NCBI RefSeq assembly: GCF_932526225.1
Contig: NC_064040.1
Location: 2,423,501 to 2,487,500, forward strand
Origin: Nematostella vectensis
Lineage: Eukaryota; Cnidaria; Anthozoa; Actiniaria; Edwardsiidae
Length of the DNA stretch: 64,000 nt
Direction of reading: 5' to 3'
The position numbers and the translations under genes are program-made. Under the pieces are notes generated by a model. It made no database searches. It had not been told where the DNA came from and saw nothing but the letters and a program-made list of their open reading frames with translations. Of the stretch, positions 36,128 to 46,900 are shown one piece after another (position 1 is the stretch's first letter; every line of letters begins with the position of its first letter).

Positions 36128-36179
36128 GCTATGTACAAACGATAATTTATGCTCCCTAGTGCGACCGACAAAATCCAAG

Positions 36180-37700
36180 ATGGCGGATCAGAGAGTGGTC
36201 AGCGTAAACACCACGGGCTCATCATAACTTGTTAATATTCACATCTCTTTTTTCTGTTTTTGTTGTTGTTTTGTTTTCCTTTTCTTTTAGATTCCCCAAA
36301 GCCTCATATTCAATTTCCAGGGGGGAGGAGGGACTCACTGCCAAGAAAATGTTGCAAAGACAACAGAAGATGATGGGAATGTTACTGAAATCAACCCGTG
36401 GTCCAGTTCAGCTCAAGTTTGTTCGAGTGCGCGCGTCCACTCGCGCGATGTCGCCATGGTAATTGATTGTGGCGTAACAAAACGTGCTTGATGGTTTCAA
36501 AAGACCTGACGAAGAACGCGCTAAAGGTTCTGAATGAAAATGTAAGATAAATTGGAAAAGCTCTAATAGAGATGTTTCTTGTTTGGTAGACGCAGGGAGT
36601 TGCTGCCAGCCATCAAGCATGTCTTTACGCGAGGAGGAAGGTATAGAAAAAACATACGGGGTCGGAAAAAAGTTCGTATAAGTTTTAGCGTATAAGAAAT
36701 TCCGGGAGACTTTGCATCTGACAAAGAGACAGACCGTGGCAGCAACACAAGCAATAGCAGTTTTTTTAATAGATTGTGTTCATTCAATAGTGAAAGACGA
36801 ATGCCATTAAGAGATCTCGGAATAAATCAATTTTTGTTCGCCTTTTTGGGGGAGGGTGACCATTTTTGTGCTTTAGATTAGTGGAGGGTCAAAATTTTTG
36901 AACCAGATAAATATTTACTTAGCAAGCAAGTAAAACTTGTCAAGTTAAAATTGCCCTTGTTAACTTGACAAGAAAAAGTGTCCGTGTAAGGGGAAAGATT
37001 GACAAGTTTTCACATGACAGTTTCACTTTTCCAAAAGCTGCCGTGTTTGCTTTTACTTCGGTCATTTCTTATTAAGGGATCTTCAAACGCTAGGGTTCTT
37101 CCATATGTTACCTATGACTGCGCACCCCCCCCCCCCCCCCCCCCCCCCCCCACTCAGCCAATCCTGGGTACGCGCCTGGTGTACTAGTCAAGTTTTACTT
37201 GACGAGTTTTTCCGATGAATGTAGTTCGTAGGCCCGCTTTTCTCGTGCTTGTGGACTATTAAAATAGTGCTATTATACTGCTGTTGCTGCAACGGTCTGT
37301 CTTTTTGTCAATGGCACCATTTTGTAATGGCAAGTTTTTTTTGTATCGCCGCTGTTTGAAGGTATTACCGGCTTATCGCACGGAAAACTTGTCAAGTAAA
37401 AGTTGCTCGCGTAGACGTCTATACGAACGAATAGAATTGTCAATTAAAACTTGTCAAGTGCATAAATTGCCCGGCCGACGACTACAACACAACCTTCTTT
37501 TGCAGAAGCCCGCGATACGATTGCCCTGCGTCAGCTCCTGACTCATGTTCCGGACACGGTAATCACGTGTGACCACAGCCATTCCATGCCAAACGTCTCC
37601 CACATGCTAGGCGTATGCATGTTTGCTGACATTTCAGGTACTAGGCGACAAAGGGGTGAAGTATTTCCCGGAACCAGAATTTCGTGACAAACAGGGAATC
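36180..37700. other. FH 5' flank and spacer with TE-like debris
   Basis: Includes the presumed FH promoter near 36180. At 36290-36420 there is a short exon-like open stretch (AKKMLQRQQKMMGMLLKSTR) of no recognised family. From 36900 to 37480 the palindromic word AACTTGTCAAGT recurs in both orientations, suggesting a decayed inverted-repeat element. A C-run lies at about 37125-37150. Confidence 0.4.
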
Positions 37701-37721
37701 GTTAGGAGATTGTTGTTGTGT

Positions 37722-38165
37722 CTAAGGGACGTATAAGGGAGTGGGGCACTGGGGGACGTATCAGGGGGTGGGGCACTGGGGGACGTATCAGGGGGTGGGG
37801 CACTGAGGGACGCATCAGGGGGTGGGGCACTGGGGGACGTATCAGGGGGTGGGGCACTGGGGGGACGTATCAGGGGGTGGGGCACTGGGGGACGACGTAT
37901 CAGGGGGTGGCGCACTGGGGGACGACGTATCAAGGGGTGGGGCACTGGGGGACTTATCAAGGGGTGGGGCACTGGGGAACGTATCAGGGGGTGGGGCACT
38001 GGGGGACGACGTATCAGGGGGTGGGGCACTGGGGGGACGTATCAGGGGGTGGGGCACTGGGGGACGACGTATCAGGGGGTGGGGCACTGGGGGACGACGT
38101 ATCAGGGGGTGGGGCACTGGGGGACGTATTAGGGGGTGGGGCACTGGGGGACGTATCAGGGGTTT
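37722..38165 (+). repeat. G-rich minisatellite, 27-30 bp unit
   Basis: About 16 copies of ATCAGGGGGTGGGGCACTGG with GGGACGT or GGGACGACGT linkers. Each unit has three or more G-tracts on one strand, so G-quadruplex potential is high. Long open frames on both strands across it are by-products of the repeat. Confidence 0.95.
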
Positions 38166-38564
38166 CTGTATTGTACCCCCACAATCTTAGGTGGACTTAC
38201 GGCTCTGTCTCATGTTGGTCGAGAGCATAACACTAAATTATATTTTCATGTGCTCTGTTCACTACGCTATGTCCTTCCTCTAATCAGCTAATAATCGTTT
38301 AATATAAGCTGGGTCTTATCTATGCCCGAGGGTCCAGCGACAATAATAGGGTACAAAACGGATCTGTTCCGCAGCCCGTTATTTGCTGGCTGGGAAGATA
38401 TGTTAGACCCCTCTGGTTGCTGGTAAAAAATCGTCGCAAACGGTGCTGCTGGCAAATTTGTGGAGTCGAACTAGTTGTGCTGGGAATATTTTTAAGGCGC
38501 TGGAGCGGATCGGTTATATGGGCAATTATTCATATGCTAAAATGCCCAGCCACAGCGGCGTAGC

Positions 38565-38705
38565 CAGGGGGTGGCCCATGGGGCCTGGCTCCCCCTTTTA
38601 GCCGCCAAAAATACAGTAAATACATGAGACATTATCTAAAATACAGGAGAAAATGCCTTGAAAGGGCCTTTTGGGCCCCCTCCTGTTAAAAAGTCCACTG
38701 CTGGC
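38565..38705 (+). mobile_element. Interspersed repeat with GCGTAGCCAGGGGG end (copy 1)
   Basis: The inverse complement of this block is found at 46751-46895: both share AAAATACAGTAAATACATGA-like sequence, ATTTTCTCGTGTATTTTAGA-like sequence and the CCTCCTGTTAAAAG / CTTTTAACAGGAGG end. It is a small dispersed element, SINE- or MITE-like. Confidence 0.65.
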
Positions 38706-39953
38706 TGGGCAAAAAAAAAGGAATATTATCTCCTGGGAAAAAGGAACAGATAATTTTTTCCCAGCAACTTTTAAAATTGATATTATCGGCATCAGAACAT
38801 AATATTCAAACGACGAAATATGCCATTTTAACGCGTTTTGGGAAGGCGCGGGGAGCTCGTTGTATGCCCTTGACAATAGAACTTAAAGGATGTCTTGTAT
38901 CCATGACTCCAAATGTATCATAACGTGTATACTGCACACTATAGTGTGGTATAAACCAAGATGGTGATTGGCGAATGACGTTGTAACCTTGCTTTCTGTG
39001 AATGTTTTGCGTTCGTCTTGAGTGAGAATGAACTTGTGATAGATTATAAGAAAGTGCCACTAAATACCAGGAACCACATTCCGGGGATGGATTTCTCGAC
39101 GTTTTCTGCGAAGTCAACACAACTTGTTATAGGAGCAGGACGCAAATGAACTCGAAAAGATAAAAACTTATCCTTTAATTACCAACTTGGAACTTGGAGG
39201 AGCTTAAACGAGGAACGACCGGTGACAATTGAGACAAAAGGGACACTGGTACAACACTTTATTGCATGCTTTTTTTTTCATTACAGCTAACCATAATAAG
39301 TAATATGAATACATTAGCATCGAGCAAATCGTGCTCACAATATCATCTAGCGTTCTTGTGACCGTGCACGTGGTATTGTCAACTACATTAAGCCCTTTGT
39401 TCAAATCATCTACTGACTGCTTTCTTTATTTATATGCTTTACATTTCTTGTAGACATCCTTACAATCAAACTTGTCATACCCCCAAAACAATAGCTGGTG
39501 TCTTAAGAAGACAATTTCCTCCCCAACAAATTTTCCTTAGAGACCCATTATTAATGGGAGCTCGAGTTAGTCCCGGCTTTGAGCAACAAAATCCAAGTAA
39601 CAATGTCTGAAAAATTGTTTGAAGTTCAAGGAAATCATAAAAAATATATGGATAGTAATATTTACCAGATACTTTACATACAATTTGGAGTTGAAAAGAA
39701 TGCGATTAACCCAAAACATGCACGTTATCAAAACCGTCCAATAAAGAAAGAGAAGTTAAACGAAGTTAGAAACGAAAAGTTGAGCCGGCAAAGACCTTTG
39801 CCTCAGCGCACCTCGGCGCAACATTTCCGAATAACCCCGAATGAGAGTCGGCTAGCAGGCCACAAAAAATGTTTCTTAGGATTAGAGATACAACGCACGG
39901 CTCAGAAAATTATCCAAGCCATATGGATGAGCCCCCTGTGGTTGGTAAGTGCT
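38706..39953. other. Spacer and presumed 3' UTR of the apple-EGF-D8C gene
   Basis: TTTATT at 39258-39263 is AATAAA on the - strand, about 690 bp past the stop codon at 39954, and could end the transcript. A + strand open frame from 39579 to 39974 overlaps the D8C exon and has no recognised family. Nothing else is seen. Confidence 0.4.
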
Positions 39954-42900
39954 TTACACGCCGCAATACCTTAAATCGCAAATCGGTGGTGGTGCTAGTC
40001 TATACACATAATATAACCCTCCACAGTTTTGTATTCCTACGCTGACTGACCAGGCGCAGCAGTTACCATTAAAGGTAAAACAAACTTGACGAGTCATGAC
40101 GCCTTGAGTTGCCGATGGATGGGCGCCGTTCAGCCATCCTGGGGCTGCCGTGTTGCATCTATTCATTGGAACACATGATGTTGGCATTCGAGTCCCGGCA
40201 GATCCCATGAACCGGTACCACTTGGTTGTAATTATTGCGTGGTCACATTTTAGGTTTGGGTTACCAAAGTTCATATGTCGATCTGCTTCCGTTAACTGTG
40301 TGTATGAGTAGCACCAGCTTGGCATAACTAGAAAACAAAATGAGCAACTTGGTATTGTGTTTGCAGAGGCAGCAGTGTTCTTTTTGAGGGATGCTCTTTA
40401 AGTTTGGAGTTTCGGGTGTTTTTAAAAATTGGATGTTGGTATAGCTTTTTCGCATTCTTATTGTACGACCGCTGTTAAAAAAAAAGCAATTCAATCCCTC
40501 TCATTAATGAAGAGTCAAAATCTCCAGGAAATCCCAGAAAGGTTAGAATGCACTAGTCATTTTTTAGGGGGGGGGGGGGGGGGAGCGGCCAAGGCGGGAC
40601 TTCTAGGAGGGGCATTATCACAGAGAGGGCGCCAAAATAGAATATATAAAGTATGTGCCGTAGGAGGGACATTATCACAGAGAGGGTGCCAAAATAGAAT
40701 ATATAAAGTATGTGCCGTAGGAGGGACATTATCACAGAGAGGGCGCCGAAATAGAATATACAAAGTATGTGCCGTAGGAGGGACATTATCACAGAGAGGG
40801 CGCCAAAATAGAATATATAAAGTATGTGCCGGGGGAATTGTTCCCATGCATTTTGTTCGATGGAAAAACACGAGGCTCAAATATATTTCAGCTTACTTTC
40901 ACAGAAGCGTCCGGTGTACCCAGGTTGGCAAGCGCACGTGAAGTCGCCTGTCTCGTAGCTTGGAATACAGGTGCCGCTGTTCTTACAAGTAATCCGTTCG
41001 CATTCCGTCTAAAAACAAAACAAAATATTGTTGCTGACGATAGAACAAAATACGAGGATATAGCTAGTACCCTGGGTACCAGAGCCTCAAGACTCCTCTA
41101 TTCACTGTTTGCTATGCTTTAATGTAAGTCGAAATAGGTGTATAACTGCCTTGTTATGATACAAGAGGGTACCCTCTCGAAACAGGAATATGAGCCACTT
41201 TAGGTCCAAATGAAAACTCATACATTTGTAGAGAGTTGACAATCAGTTGTAGAGAGTTGACAATCAGTTGTAGAGAGTTGACAATCAAGCGTCGCATCAT
41301 GTTCTTGTTAAATGTGTTGTTATTTTGTAAAAATAATATTTCCTCTTTAGTTAAAAAATAACGCTCAACTCTAAGTCCACAATTTTTTGGGTCAAAACGC
41401 GCAAAAATAAAATGTCGCGCAATTAATGCAGCTTTCCATAGTTTGAAAATTTTTATATTTTTGGTATTTTGATATACACCGAAACATCCGTAAGAACATT
41501 TTCAGCTTTAAAATGCTCCAAAAATAAAATCAGCCCAGTGGCATCAATTAAAAATAAGACGTTCTTAAAAAAAAAGAAAAAAAAGGGTGTATATATTTAT
41601 TTTTAAAAACCATATTCAAGGTAAAAAGTTAAATTTACAAGGTCGCGATAAAAGGATAAGCCAAAGAACTAGAGTAAAAAACAAAAAGGTTCAAGGCTAA
41701 TAATGTGTTGCGTACAGATAAAGATAGCTTGTTATCAATACACTCCTTAAAGTTACAGCGGTTGCTGCAGTTAATAAACTTGGTGATTTTGAATAATCGA
41801 TACCGTATTGTTAACAAGCCCAAATTATCTATTTTGACAAAAATGAGTTAGTTACGCACGCGGCAAGATGTGACTTATTAACAAAATCGGTCTTTTTGAT
41901 GTATTTTAGGATACCATGCTCGATAAAAACTGGAACAAGAAAGCAATAGATAAGATCGGTAAACACTAAAATGCATATAACCACATTTTTGTTCTGTTTA
42001 TTTCATGCCGTACTATAATCTTATGTGCTTGTCTTATAATTTGTGACAAAGGCATGATAAATATTTAACTAGCGAAGTAAGATGATGTGTATGACCAATA
42101 AATTTTAAGAGGCAGGTGTCCTGGCTCGGTGCACTGTAATATCGTGTAGGACCGTCCTACATAAATGTTTTCGAAAAAAAAGAGTAAGAGCCGTTATATA
42201 ATTTTTTTTACTATACTGTAGAGTATATTATAATATATTTAATTATTGCCGTTTATAACTTTTCCCGGTAGCTTTTCATAACTAGATAAAAATTGACGAA
42301 ATTTTCTCCGGGACGCTAACCCCATTATAATTATGCTAAATTGGCTAATTTTGCCTTTGGATTAAGTGAATATAATTAAAAAATATATATATTGCGGAAG
42401 AAGTGAAAACGACACCCCAAAAAGAGAAAATACAACACAACCCAGCATTTTACAGTTTTTCATTTTTTTCACTTCATACCAATTTTCATACATAATTTGA
42501 TGGAGTTTTCAAGCTGTCGGCACCAGATACAAAATGCAAGATTCGACTTCTAAAATGGTTCTGCATATTCCAGGCTTTTTATAGTTAAAACTAGGAATGC
42601 GTTTTCGCTATTGTACGTTTTCCCTCGCCGTGTCACGAATGGCACTTGGGCAGAAAGACTTCCGCAGGTCTTGCGCGGTTGTTAACAATTTACTGAAGTG
42701 AACAAATCTGACGCTACTTTGAATATGATGTTACCAAAAATGTGAAACCCAAAGTAAGCGGTGTTCTCTGCTTTTTAAATTTGACATAACTATAATTCCT
42801 ATACTTACGTAGAGACTGTAGTGGTGATGGGTGGAGCTGTTCTTGTATTTGCTGAGGTCCACGAAGCGATCCCCGGTAAGGACTTCACAGTCAAATTTTC

Positions 42901-43186
42901 CACTCTCGTCTGCTAGGATCTTCATGTTGAAGGATAGCCCTTTAAAGTTGCGAAGGCAATGTAAAGCGCACTCGGATGCATTTACCACAGAATACACCTC
43001 TTTTGGAATATCCAGATATTTCTGCGCGTTGAATCTGAATCGAGCGTACGAAAGATTACCAATGGTGAGATTTCTCTGTAACGCTATAAATTTGGGCCCT
43101 GCTTGGCTTTCGGCCCAGCAGAATAGAATTCCGCTAATATAGACAATTACCAGCAAAAAGCTGCAGCATATATTCGAGAAATGCAT
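39954..43186 (-). CDS. Secreted apple/PAN-like + EGF + D8C cysteine-rich protein
   Basis: Three exons in transcript order: 43186-42809 (ATG), 41008-40897, 40327-39954 (TAA); 864 bp, 287 residues. Residues 1-31 form a signal peptide with hydrophobic core SFLLVIVYISGILF. Exon 1 continues with an apple/PAN-like module (YSVVNASECALHCLRNFKGL, later CEVLTGD) with N-glycosylation sequons. Exon 2 is one EGF domain (CKNSGTC, CACQPGYTGRFCE). Exon 3 is a D8C module as in uromodulin, GP2 and OIT3: WYRFMGSAGTRMPTSC, then GNCCAW and CGGLYYVYRL. No ZP domain, transmembrane segment or GPI signal follows, so it is probably a small secreted binding protein. Such modules serve matrix or pathogen binding; the ligand here is unknown. 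An alternative upstream in-frame ATG at 43306 would bury the signal peptide, so 43186 is preferred. Confidence 0.85.
40595..40850 (-). repeat. 57-bp tandem repeats near the EGF exon donor
   Basis: Four copies of a 57-bp unit containing GGGACATTATCACAGAGAGG and AGTATGTGCCGTAG, starting about 45 bp inside the intron after the EGF exon. 57 is a multiple of three, so frames run open on both strands. A G-run at 40566-40583 adjoins. Confidence 0.9.
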
Positions 43187-43366
43187 TTGAGATTTGATTT
43201 TGTTGTAGTGAGCACCAGGCAGCTGAAAACAAAGATCGCCAATTAGTAGTTGTGGCTGTTTCGTTAACTTGCATACTGAAACATTAAGCTCCTTAGCAAC
43301 GAGCATTTAGAATTTAGCATTCGAGGGGCGGGTGGTTGCTTTGAGTGAGAGGGGGATAATCCTTGG

Positions 43367-43625
43367 TTATGACTAGTGCTCACTAGTGACATAACGACAT
43401 AGGCGCATGCCTCTTTTAATTCCGACATAACGACATGGACACAGACATAAAAGAAAAATCCTGTTTTTTTCCCTTATGTCGAAATTTCCATGTCATTATG
43501 TCGGACTCATGTCTTTATGTCGAACCATTCACACATGAACATATGAACATAACAGTGCGCGTGCCTATGTCATTATGTCGTTATGTCGCTATGTCGTTAT
43601 GCCACTAGTGTGCACCAGGCATTAG
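43367..43625. mobile_element. MITE, copy 2 of the GACATAAC-rich family
   Basis: Same organisation as 3203-3445: left end TTATGACTAGTGCTCACTAG, right end the complement of CTAATGCCTGGTGCACACTA, and interior words GACATAACGACATGGAC / GTCATTATGTCG as a long palindrome. It lies between the start of the apple-EGF-D8C gene and the cyclase. Confidence 0.85.
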
Positions 43626-43916
43626 TAAAGTTATCGGGATTCATCCATCTTTATTTTGAATTATAGAATAAAGGCAAACCAGTTATTATTCAGGATTTTC
43701 TGGGTTTTATTGAATGATATTCATTTGTCACAGATATGTTGCTTTTGACCTTGTGTTATACTGTCTGTTTTGCGTCTCTCCAGCATTTCCATTGTGTTTA
43801 CTAATATCTTGGCTCAGGACTTGCTAATCAGACGTGTTACTATATATATGTGTGTGTGTATTGTATATATAATTTGTAATCTTGGTACATCCTCATGGCT
43901 GGTTATCTTGTCAAAG
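43626..43916. other. Gap upstream of the first cyclase exon read
   Basis: The exon encoding the first C1 metal-binding Asp should lie upstream of 43917, but I find no FxDxSG-like coding stretch here or in the intergenic DNA to the left. It may be in a distant or nested position, or be missing from this assembly. Confidence 0.4.
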
Positions 43917-46900
43917 GGTTCACTAATCTGTGTGAGACGTATGGGCAGATGGGGACTGATTCATGCGGCACTGAAAGGTTGACTGCAACCCTCAACATCT
44001 ACATCGGCAAGATCGTGGAAGGTGAGTAGTATCACTGATCATCTTTGAAATCCGTATGTCGAAGAGAAATGTTCTATTCTGTTTTCCAGATATTCTTATG
44101 AACGGAGGAGATGTACTGAAATTTGCAGGTAAAAAAATAAAGAAAGTTATAACAATAGTGAAATAACAAAGGACAAATTAAATAGCAGTAGCAGCGTAGC
44201 TCTTTATTATTACCCTGTACTATCACCACAAGGTCCGGGTTCGAGGGGAGTTTGTTGGTTCTCTCTCTTTTTATTACCCTGTACTATCACAACAAGGTCC
44301 GGGTTCGAGGGGAGTTTGTTGGTTCTCTCTCTTTGTGTGATCCGATTGAGCACTGGGGGCACATTCTTTCTTTTTCCCCGAAAAAAAAGAAACAGTAGGG
44401 GCGCGGCTTTGTATTTTCTTAATTTTCTGATGTTTTTGTATCGTGTACTCCCCCTTCCTCCACCCATATTTCGAGACTTGCTACAGCTCTGACCCATGTA
44501 CCGTATCGGGCGTTTAATCATAGACAAAACGTGCTTGTATTACCCATCAGGCGATGCGCTCCTGGCCATGTGGAAATGCGAAAATGATGATCCCAAAGAT
44601 TTGGGTCTTCTCATGAATAAAGCAATCATCTGCAGCCTTGCTATACAGGAAGAGTGTGACAACTACATGACAGGTACCCTAGTAAACAGTCTAAAACCTT
44701 AGCAACCAAGTTTCCTAGCCACTCAGTCTTACCTAGCAAGCAGACAAATCTAATTAAGTAACGTATAGCAGTTACATATTATAAAGGTAACGTAGCAACA
44801 GGTGTGTAGCCGCATGTGGTTGAACCCGATAACATCGCCACGGGCGATATTCGCGTTATTCACCAGTGGACAATCACGGTTATCCTTAGAAGGGAGGGGG
44901 GAGGGTTCTAGACTTTCCCCATGTCGCCCGGCTTCCATTTGTATGGCTTTCTGCCATCAATTTTAAGAGGCCTTGTTAGTCACACCATTGTTATTGCTTC
45001 AATGAATATTTGTAGATAAACTAAGTGAAGAAATTTCAAAATAACCGTCTAGATAGCTTTACCAAAGCAGCCGATTGAAATGGATGCTTTCTGCTTCTCG
45101 ATATTTTGCTTAGAAGACAAACCTAGGAAACCCTGGTATTCTATTACATAATAGCAAATTGATATATTCAATCATAGAGTAGCAAATCGATGTGTGTGAC
45201 TCTCTTCTCTCTTAGTTGATGCGTGCGGCTCTGTTCTCTCTTAATTGATGTATGTGGCTCTGTTCTCTCCTAACTGATGTGCGTGGCTCTGTTCTCTCTT
45301 AATTGATGTATGTGGCTCTGTTCTCTCCTAACTGATGTGTGTGGCTCTGTTCTCTCCTAACTGATGTGTGTGGCTCTGTTCTCTCCTAACTGATGTATGT
45401 GGCTCTGTTCTCTCCTAACTGATGTGTGTGTCTCTGTTCTCTCTTAAGCTCGGCGCACATGGTGAGAAAAAATTTCACGCGTGCACTTTGCTTACTTCCC
45501 CGCGAGGCCAAACACTCAGTGTGCGGACATCGATCGAACAAATAATTACGTCTCGCGAGCATCTGAGACAAAATTCCCACCTTCTTGAACTGTGAGCTGT
45601 GGGCTTGCGAGGCGTTGGCATGGGCAAGTGCACGCGTGAAATTTTCCTCACCGTGTGCGCCGGGCATTAATTGATTTGTGTAGCTCTTTTATCTCTTAAT
45701 TGATGTTTGCGTCTCTGTTCTCTCTTAATTGATGTGTGTAGCTTTGTTCTCTTTTAATTGATGTATGCGTCTCTGTTTTCTCTTTATTGATGTGTGGCTC
45801 TGTTCACTCTTAATTAATGCATTGCTCTGTTCTCTGTTCCAGACGTCGGTGTTCTTCTGCGTGTGAAGATCGCTCTGTCTGTCGGGAAAATGCACATCAC
45901 ATATATCGGGGTGCAGGACTGCAAGCACTTTGACTTGACAGGGCCTGCCGTAGAGGATGTGAACGGCGCGGAGAAATGGGCCACACCAGGCTCCATCATC
46001 CTGACCCGCCTAGCATGGGTGAACTGCGACCAAGCCATGTTCACACACGAGGTTATGGAGGATGGGCATCACTTCAAGGTGAGAGCATGATGTTATTGGG
46101 CGCACTGTATAATAGTGAACGGGTCTTCTGTTTTACTTCTATTGTTTAGATCAAAACTCCAGTGTGTATTGTTATTCGGTTAGATAGATCTATTTCTTTC
46201 TCGCGCTGTTTAGGCCAACAGTGTTCGCATCCTAGAGACTGAGTTCCGTGGGCCTTCCCTTTCCTCGGCCCTTCTCATCGTGGACTTTTTCTTGGCATAT
46301 TCGTCCCACACCTTACAACTGACATCAACACTAAATGTATATATTATCTTTCGCTATTTAGGTCAACGGTGTTCGTGTACAGGAAACTGAGGTGGGTGAA
46401 GAGGAGCCTTCCTTCTCCTCCGTACTCCTCATGTCCATGGCTGGAGTCCTGTCAACTCAGAGTGTCGCCCTCTCCACTCCAGTTGTCGGCAAGCGCGTGT
46501 TCGGGCCGCATGTGGGTGGACACTTAAAGAAGCATCACCCGTACATGAAACTGACACGGATCTACATGAAGAAGAAAGGAGACAAGGCTGCACACAAAGC
46601 CGAGCAAGAAAAATGCACAACGACCACAGGAAAGCTGATGCGAACTAGAAGTATTCATGATCCAGGTACAGTAGGCGTCCTGCACTGAGAAATAACGTTG
46701 CGTTTTGGGTGGCAGACTCGCGTATGTTCTGGTTTCTAAATTTCCGTCCAGCGGCCTAGCCAGGGCTTTTAACAGGAGGGGGCACAAAAGGGACTTTCAA
46801 GCCATTTTCTCGTGTATTTTAGAATATGTCTCATACATTTACTGTATTTTTTTGCCGATAGAAGGCCCCCCCCCTGGACCACCCCCTGGCTACCCCCTTG

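Larger units (their letters stand above)
43917..46665 (+). other. ADCY10: Cyclase C1 domain exons
   Basis: Exons 1-5 read GFTNLCETYGQ, then GGDVLKFAGDALLAMW, then KIALSVGKMHITYIGVQD and GPAVEDVNGAEKWA. The second metal-binding Asp (human D99, in AGDALL) and the Lys of LKFAG (human K95) are kept. The position of human R176, which binds bicarbonate and lies in AVDDVRLAQ, is Asn here (AVEDVNGAE). The exon with the first metal Asp (human D47) was not found. Confidence 0.85.

Noticed and set aside
36229..36462. Open frame with AKKMLQRQQKMMGMLLKSTR as an exon of a further gene
   Set aside because: No partner exon, no clear donor and no recognisable family; kept only as a remark in the spacer entry.
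37634..38230. Long open frames on both strands (130-170 codons)
   Set aside because: They are products of a G-rich tandem repeat; no codon bias or family resemblance.
39579..39974. 131-codon + strand open frame
   Set aside because: Overlaps the D8C exon and its likely 3' UTR on the other strand; composition is AT-rich with no motif.
40429..40941. 170-codon + strand frame
   Set aside because: Formed by four 57-bp repeats plus the antisense of the EGF exon.
44225..44330. tRNA-like B box (GGTTCGAG) suggesting a tRNA or SINE
   Set aside because: No A box or cloverleaf; it occurs in a two-copy tandem repeat.
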